Origin: CAZCDS01 sp964497585
Lineage (GTDB): Bacteria; Desulfobacterota; Desulfomonilia; Desulfomonilales; Desulfomonilaceae
Direction: 5' to 3'
Length of the DNA stretch: 64,000 nucleotides
Assembly (NCBI GenBank): GCA_964497585.1
Contig: CAZCDS010000003.1
Location: 1 to 64,000, forward strand
The position numbers and the translations under genes are program-made. Shown piece by piece: positions 62,337 to 64,000 of this stretch. Position 1 is the first letter of the stretch, and each line of letters begins with the position of its first letter. A model generated the notes under the pieces. That model made no database searches and was not told the origin of the DNA. It saw nothing but the letters and a program-made list of their open reading frames with translations.

Positions 62337-62355
62337 TCATTCCTCCGACGCGGCG

Positions 62356-63141
62356 TTACCGCCTGTTCAAAGGGAGGAAGCCGTATTTTTCAAAGATCTT
62401 TATCGCGGAGGCCGTCGTCAGAAAAGTCGCCAGTTTACGCGCTTTCTCGGGATCGCGCGAGGTCTTCAAAACTGCCGCAGTGATGACTTCCGGCGTGTAC
62501 CAGCTCTTGTCGAGCTCGATCATCCTCAGGGAATCCTGGAACTGGACTGCATCTGCTCTGCCTATAATGCCGGCGTCCACATCCCCGCGGGTCACGTAGA
62601 GCGCCAGTTGCTTGACCGTCGCGGCTCTGACCGTTACGTTGGGGAGGATCTTCTCTGCCGTGCCCGACTTGCGCAGGATCTCTTCAGCAGTGCGGCCCAG
62701 CGCCATGGCCTGAGGATCGCCGAGGCCCAGCCGAACGTCGCGCGCCACCAAGTCTGCAAACTTGTGAATGTTTTTCCTCGTCTTCCTCCACACAGCCAGT
62801 ACCGGCGTGTGCAGTACCACCGGATGAAACGACAGCACGTCGCCTTCAGCCCTGAGCTTTTCCACGTAAAAATGAGAACCGGGAAGGTATACGTCGCCCT
62901 GACCGGTGGCCTTAAGCCTGGCAAGGAGCTTACCGGCCCCGCTGTATTCGATCTTGACCTCAATCCCGGTTTCCGTGGTGAAGTCCTGGGTTAGCTCATC
63001 CACAGGCTGCCTCAATCCTGCACCGGCGAGGAGATACAATTCAGCGGCCGACAAGTTACCTGCGAAGACGAATGCAATGCTTATCACCAGCAGTCCAGCG
63101 AAGTACGCGGTTCGGGCTCGATTCCAAATATGCAGCGACAT
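62356..63141 (-). CDS. Molybdate/tungstate ABC transporter substrate-binding protein
   Basis: A 261-residue periplasmic binding protein of the ModA/WtpA family. The signal peptide (to about AGNLSAAE) is followed by LYLLAGAGLRQPVDELTQDF, a typical ModA opening, and SGAGKLLARLKATGQGDVYLPG, GLGDPQAMALGR, and VTRGDVDAGIIGRADA. Ser/Ala/Gly positions for the oxyanion are present, but specificity for molybdate or tungstate cannot be told. ATG 63141 is chosen (GGAG 8 bases upstream); the frame begins two codons earlier at a TTG. Its coding region overlaps the end of the upstream modC gene by 86 bases. Confidence 0.9.
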   Translation of the reverse strand: MSLHIWNRARTAYFAGLLVISIAFVFAGNLSAAELYLLAGAGLRQPVDELTQDFTTETGIEVKIEYSGAGKLLARLKATGQGDVYLPGSHFYVEKLRAEGDVLSFHPVVLHTPVLAVWRKTRKNIHKFADLVARDVRLGLGDPQAMALGRTAEEILRKSGTAEKILPNVTVRAATVKQLALYVTRGDVDAGIIGRADAVQFQDSLRMIELDKSWYTPEVITAAVLKTSRDPEKARKLATFLTTASAIKIFEKYGFLPLNRR

Positions 63142-63796
63142 CTTCAATTCTCCCTCTTGTTACGACTGTCCCATCTTCGAGGACAACAACGGAATCGGCA
63201 ATGCTGAGGATTTCGTCGACTGCGTGGCTCACGTACACGATGGGGACACTGAGTTCGGTCGTCAGGGCGTTGATGAACGGCAAAACCTCCAGCTTTCGTG
63301 CCTGATCGAGGGAGGCGAGGGGCTCGTCCATGAGGAGCAGTTCGGGGCTCGTCAGCAATGATCTGCCGATGGCCACACGTTGCTTTTCGCCTCCGGAAAG
63401 CTTTGCCGGTCGGCGATCAAGCAGGTGACCGATGCCGAGAAGTCCCACGATCTGGTCAAAATCCGCATAGCGCCGATCCCGAGCAACCAGTCGCATTCCG
63501 TACATGAGATTCTGTTTCACCGACATGTGCGGGAACAGACGACCGTCCTGGAATACGTATCCGAATCGCCGCGCCTCAGGAGGCAGATTCAGGCCGCGGG
63601 CCGAATCAAAGACCACCCGGCCGTTGACGTTGATCGCTCCTTCATCGGGTTCCACCAGCCCGGCAATCATGTTGATCACCGACGTCTTGCCCGCGCCCGA
63701 CGGCCCGAAAAGGGCAGTAACACCCGTTTCCTCGGTCACAAAGGAGGCGTTCACCCGGAAAAGGCCCTGAATTTTGCGAATATCGACGCTGAGCAC
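63056..63796 (-). CDS. modC: Molybdate ABC transporter ATP-binding protein, short form
   Basis: A 246-residue ATPase with Walker A GPSGAGKT (31-38), signature LSGGEKQRVAIGRSL, Walker B LLLMDEPLASLDQ and the switch His in YVSHAVDE. Full-length ModC has about 350 residues with a C-terminal MOP/TOBE domain; here it ends soon after the nucleotide-binding domain, within the start of modA (86-base overlap). It starts at GTG 63796, 3 bases after the modB stop. The truncation could be natural or could reflect a rearrangement that placed the second ABC module behind it. Confidence 0.88.
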   Translation of the reverse strand: MLSVDIRKIQGLFRVNASFVTEETGVTALFGPSGAGKTSVINMIAGLVEPDEGAINVNGRVVFDSARGLNLPPEARRFGYVFQDGRLFPHMSVKQNLMYGMRLVARDRRYADFDQIVGLLGIGHLLDRRPAKLSGGEKQRVAIGRSLLTSPELLLMDEPLASLDQARKLEVLPFINALTTELSVPIVYVSHAVDEILSIADSVVVLEDGTVVTRGRIEDVAAYLESSPNRVLRWTAGDKHCIRLRR

Positions 63797-63799
63797 GGG

Positions 63800-64000
63800 C
63801 TATCCTTTCATGCGAGCCTGAATCCTGGAAGAGACCAACTCCGAAGCCACGAGCGCCGCCATTGCAACGACCACGGAGATGATGCAGAGGCGCATTGCTC
63901 CAACCTCACCGTCCGGAACCTGCGTCAAGGTGTATAACGCCAGGGGCAACGTCTGCGTCTCACCGGGAATATTGGATACAAACGTGATGGTCGCGCCGAA
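63800..64000 (-). CDS. modB: Molybdate ABC transporter permease, C-terminal part
   Basis: Partial: the window edge cuts the gene. The 66 visible codons (minus strand, stop at 63800-63802) read FGATITFVSNIPGETQTLPL, then LYTLTQVPDGEVGAMRL and a last membrane helix, the conserved end of ModB. Together with modC at 63056-63796 it is the first of the two adjacent ABC modules; its own binding protein probably lies beyond the window. Confidence 0.9.
   Translation of the reverse strand, partial: FGATITFVSNIPGETQTLPLALYTLTQVPDGEVGAMRLCIISVVVAMAALVASELVSSRIQARMKG

Overview
The window reads as a stretch of chromosome from a Gram-negative, moderately GC-rich bacterium, most likely a member of the Desulfobacterota (former Deltaproteobacteria). 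That placement is an inference. It rests on a meso-DAP-type MurE (DNPR motif), beta-barrel outer-membrane proteins with signal peptides, a Skp/OmpH-like protein, an FtsI that carries a PASTA domain, a miaA-hfq pair, a C4 zinc-ribbon coiled-coil protein, and a lipoate-ligase/LipT-type flavoprotein locus beside molybdate/tungstate transporters. I see no phage, plasmid, CRISPR array or complete insertion sequence.

Layout. 0.2-9.7 kb: guaA, a large porin-like protein, yggU/yggT, an HU-type protein, a ferredoxin, a YkgJ-type Cys-cluster protein, and miaA-hfq. The intergenic spaces here are studded with two dispersed repeat families. One of them flanks a frameshifted GxxExxY gene and also exists as shorter, gene-less copies. 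9.9-11.5 kb: exonuclease III and tRNA-Leu(GAG). 11.3-27.0 kb: one long division/cell-wall (dcw) operon, rsmH-ftsL-ftsI-murE-murF-mraY-ftsW-murG-murC-murB-ftsQ-ftsA-ftsZ, mostly with overlapping or nearly overlapping genes. It has a good promoter upstream, and murD is missing from its usual slot between mraY and ftsW. A radical SAM protein gene follows ftsZ. 28.9-38.4 kb: a mixed set with an exported VOC protein, an S41 protease coupled to a small zinc-ribbon protein, a four-PAS hybrid histidine kinase, an M20 peptidase and a membrane-anchored SGNH protein. 38.8-43.6 kb: a macro-domain protein, glycogen branching enzyme, a DUF164 zinc-ribbon protein and a NIF3-family protein, then a CAU-anticodon tRNA. 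44.3-54.2 kb: many small secreted or unknown proteins, a second outer-membrane protein, a CYTH protein, tmk, a phosphoesterase, a gamma-glutamylcyclotransferase-like protein and a HAD-like protein.

54.4-64.0 kb: a Skp-like chaperone, then lpd, a lipoate-protein ligase fused to a DUF116 domain, and a geranylgeranyl-reductase-like flavoprotein resembling LipT. These three tightly packed genes look like a lipoate-assembly unit. On the opposite strand, ending at the window edge, runs a block with two adjacent molybdate/tungstate ABC modules (modB-modC, then modA-modB-ATPase) and a DUF364 protein.

The items I would look at first are the GxxExxY-associated palindromic repeat family, the LplA-DUF116 fusion in a LipT-type locus, and the missing murD.
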